NCBI GenBank assembly: GCA_030619405.1
Contig: JAUXBK010000148.1
Span: 1-6,817, forward strand
Direction of reading: 5' to 3'
Source of the DNA: Sedimenticola sp.
GTDB lineage: Bacteria > Pseudomonadota > Gammaproteobacteria > Chromatiales > Chromatiaceae
Length of the DNA: 6,817 nt
The notes below the pieces were generated by a model, which saw only the letters and a list, made by a program, of their open reading frames with translations, did not search any database and was not told the DNA's origin. Below, in pieces: positions 4,753 through 6,817 of the stretch. Numbering within the stretch: the stretch's first letter is position 1; every line of letters starts with the position of its first letter. The position numbers were made by a program, and so were the translations under genes.

Positions 4753-6817
4753 CGCTGATACCCTCCTGATTCACCGGCAGGGTGAAGCGGAACACCGCCC
4801 CCCGCCCCGGGCTGGAATTCACATACAGATTGCCGTTGTGGGCCTCGATGATACCCTTACTAATAGAGAGTCCCAACCCCATCCCTTCGGGCTTGGTAGT
4901 GATGAAGGGATTGAACACCTGTTCACGGATCTCTTCGCTGAGGCCGGGCCCGGTGTCGGACACCGTTACGATCACCGCGTTGCCCCCCCCCATGCGGGTG
5001 TGGATGAGCAACTTTCGTTCGCCCTCTTCCATATCCGCCATCGCCTCGATGGCATTGCGCACCAGATTCAGAATGACCTGATCGATCTGGATATGCTGGG
5101 CCATTACCAGGCTGATGGAAGGATCCAGATCCTGCTGGATACGCACTCCCGCCCAGCGTGCCTCCGGCTGGATCAGCAGCAGCACCTCTTCGATCAATTC
5201 GTTCAGATCCACCAGGGTGCGCTCCGGGGGTTCCTTGCGCACGAACTGGCGTAGCTGGCGAATGATCTCACCCGCCCGCTCGGCCTGGGCACCGATCCGC
5301 TCCATAACATCCGCACAGCGCTCATGCTCGGCCGCTCCTGACTCCAGCATACGGACACAAGCATGGGCGTTGGTGGCGATAGCAGTCAGTGGCTGGTTCA
5401 ACTCATGGGCGATCCCGGACGCCATCTCGCCCATGGTACTGAGTCTGGCCACATGCGCCAGATCCATCTGGTGCTGGCGCGCCACCTCCTCCGCCTGTTT
5501 ACGTTCGCTGATATCCCGGAACACCACCACACTGCCCAGAGTCTGCCCTCCCTCGCCCCGTATGGGAGTGCTGCTGTACTCCACCGGGAAGCTGCTGCCA
5601 TCCTTCTTCCAGAAGAGGTCGTCACTCACGTAACGGGGTTTGCTGTCCTGAAAGGTGAGGTAGACCGGGCACTCGCGGGCGGGAAAGGGATCACCATCGG
5701 AATGGGTGTGGTGCAGCACTTCGTGTTGATTCAATCCGATCAGCTCCCCGGCCTTCCAGCCGGTGATCTCCTCCATAGCCCGGTTCACGAAGGTGGAATT
5801 ACCTTGCAGATCGACACCATAGATGCCATCCGCCACCGAATTGAGGATCAGGTCATGCTGTCGCTCCAGCCGCAGATTCGATCTCTCCAGCGCCCGGTTG
5901 AGCCGGAATACCCAGGTGGTCATGAACGCCATCGCCAGCAGAAACAGGAACCCGGTAAGAAGCCAGTACCAATATTTCCGCACCGCATCCGCCAGGGTGA
6001 ATCGCCCCAGGTCCTGGTACGGTGGGAGCTTCAACTCCTTGAACAGATCGTGCACTGGCTGATAGTCCAGCGGCACTGTCCAACCGGCGTAGTTGCCGGC
6101 CCGCCCCGCCGGATGCACCTTGGGCATGTTCAACAGTGCCACCGCCACCTGCTGGGCCAGCTCGTTGGGGGTGTGCTGGAGCTTGCTGAAGGGCCACTCG
6201 GGATAGAGGCGGGTGCTGAGCAGAAACAGGAATTCCCGGTCGCTGCGCCGGTTAAGCACCTTGAACTCATTCAGATCGATCAGACCCACCGCCGTCATCC
6301 GCTCCAGGATATCGGTGCGCACAGTACCGGCATCCACCCGTCCGTCACGCACCGCCATCACCACCCGGTCATGAACCTCGGCGAACTCCAGGGAGGCAAA
6401 ATCCTGGTAGGGATCCAATCCCGCTTTCGCCTTCAGCTCCCGCCAGGCCATCTGAAACCCCCCAAGGGAGGTTTCGTCCACCGCCATGAAACGCTGACCT
6501 TCCAGGTCCTTCAATTGATCGATATCGGTCCGATCGCGGCGGGTGAAGATCACCCCACCGAAGACGTTGTTGGAAACATCCCCCACCAGGTTGTTGAGGG
6601 TGGCGATACGGGAGACCCGGTAGCGCACCTCCATATTGACGTAGATCCCGGGATTGACCAACAGGAAATCGACCTGGCCGAAACGAACCGATGGGTCCAC
6701 CTCATCGAAGTTCAGCGGAGCGATTTCGAAACGGTGGCCGGGAACCGCGTGGCTCAGGTATTCTGCCGTGGGTGACCACATCCGGAGAGTGGCCTCGGTG
6801 CCCCGGTGGCTCAACAC
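4742..6817 (-). CDS. TtrS/ThsS-like sensor histidine kinase (N-terminus beyond window)
   Basis: At least 691 residues of a membrane sensor kinase are present. The visible frame begins inside a conserved strand (LSHRGTEATLRMWSPTAEYL); a signal peptide and the preceding beta strand are expected to the right of the window, so the GTG at the edge is not a credible start. Residues 1 to about 275 form a PhnD-like periplasmic binding domain with no cysteine. One membrane span follows (about 284-304). A PAS/PAC domain covers about 320-440 (FVNRAMEEITGW, FRDISERKQAEE). The HisKA helix has the phosphoacceptor H471 in GIAHELNQPLTA, and the ATPase domain has N588 (NLVRNAIEAM), DTGPGLS (621-627), FNPFITTKPEG and MGLGLSISKG. 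Periplasmic PhnD-like domains joined to this core occur in the tetrathionate and thiosulfate sensors TtrS and ThsS, so a sulfur oxyanion ligand is likely here. The exact ligand cannot be read from sequence. Confidence 0.93.
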   Translation of the reverse strand: MLSHRGTEATLRMWSPTAEYLSHAVPGHRFEIAPLNFDEVDPSVRFGQVDFLLVNPGIYVNMEVRYRVSRIATLNNLVGDVSNNVFGGVIFTRRDRTDIDQLKDLEGQRFMAVDETSLGGFQMAWRELKAKAGLDPYQDFASLEFAEVHDRVVMAVRDGRVDAGTVRTDILERMTAVGLIDLNEFKVLNRRSDREFLFLLSTRLYPEWPFSKLQHTPNELAQQVAVALLNMPKVHPAGRAGNYAGWTVPLDYQPVHDLFKELKLPPYQDLGRFTLADAVRKYWYWLLTGFLFLLAMAFMTTWVFRLNRALERSNLRLERQHDLILNSVADGIYGVDLQGNSTFVNRAMEEITGWKAGELIGLNQHEVLHHTHSDGDPFPARECPVYLTFQDSKPRYVSDDLFWKKDGSSFPVEYSSTPIRGEGGQTLGSVVVFRDISERKQAEEVARQHQMDLAHVARLSTMGEMASGIAHELNQPLTAIATNAHACVRMLESGAAEHERCADVMERIGAQAERAGEIIRQLRQFVRKEPPERTLVDLNELIEEVLLLIQPEARWAGVRIQQDLDPSISLVMAQHIQIDQVILNLVRNAIEAMADMEEGERKLLIHTRMGGGNAVIVTVSDTGPGLSEEIREQVFNPFITTKPEGMGLGLSISKGIIEAHNGNLYVNSSPGRGAVFRFTLPVNQEGISDEQ

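Noticed and set aside
4222..5254. Two plus-strand open frames across the response regulator and the 3' end of the kinase gene.
   Set aside because: Both are antisense to well-supported genes, overlap each other and lack convincing ribosome binding sites or domains.
5363..6775. Long 470-codon open frame on the plus strand opposite the sensor kinase.
   Set aside because: It is antisense to a clear kinase with all catalytic motifs, has a histidine/glutamine-rich composition typical of reverse-frame translation in GC-rich DNA, and shows no recognisable domain.

Overview
The window holds one co-directional gene block, entirely on the minus strand, for thiosulfate oxidation by the periplasmic Sox system and its probable control. 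Read in the direction of transcription (right to left) the order is: sensor histidine kinase (5' end cut by the window edge), FixJ/TtrR-type response regulator, soxX, soxA, soxK, soxL, soxY, soxZ, soxB (only the first 142 codons present). The set soxXAKL plus soxYZ and soxB resembles the gene content known from purple sulfur bacteria such as Allochromatium vinosum (soxBXAKL and soxYZ) and related sulfur-oxidising Gammaproteobacteria. The moderately high GC, strong Shine-Dalgarno sequences and an extragenic repeat in soxY-soxZ fit that origin. The exact genus cannot be read from the window. No soxCD is visible, but the window ends inside soxB, so its absence cannot be concluded.

Region by region: 1-428 is the start of soxB, with a Tat signal and the first metal-binding motif. 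429-525 is a short spacer with a hairpin and T-tract that looks like a terminator or attenuator on the sox strand. 526-843 is soxZ. 844-1066 is a structured spacer with two copies of a hairpin-rich repeat and a perfect 13-bp stem-loop just after the soxY stop. 1067-1537 is soxY with its C-terminal GGCGG arm. 1561-2232 is a secreted rhodanese (soxL). 2265-2606 is soxK. 2655-3494 is a monohaem-type soxA. 3542-3569 is a perfect 28-bp palindrome touching the soxX stop. 3570-3941 is soxX. 3942-4140 is the likely sox control region, with an 11-bp inverted repeat and a 10-bp direct repeat. 4141-4752 is the response regulator, and 4742-6817 is the sensor kinase, overlapping it.

How they work together: SoxAX with SoxK attaches thiosulfate to the carrier cysteine of SoxYZ, and SoxB hydrolyses the terminal sulfate. 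The sulfane sulfur left on SoxY is then passed on, possibly with the help of the rhodanese SoxL. The kinase has a PhnD-like periplasmic binding domain, one clear membrane span, a PAS domain and a HisKA/HATPase core, the general plan of the tetrathionate/thiosulfate sensors TtrS and ThsS. It probably detects a sulfur oxyanion and, through the response regulator, controls sox from the 199-bp spacer.

The most unusual points are non-coding: three distinct stem-loops placed straight after soxX, soxY and soxZ, the splitting of the normally adjacent soxY and soxZ by a repeat-bearing spacer, and a symmetric site pair whose spacing fits an activator position in the sox promoter region.
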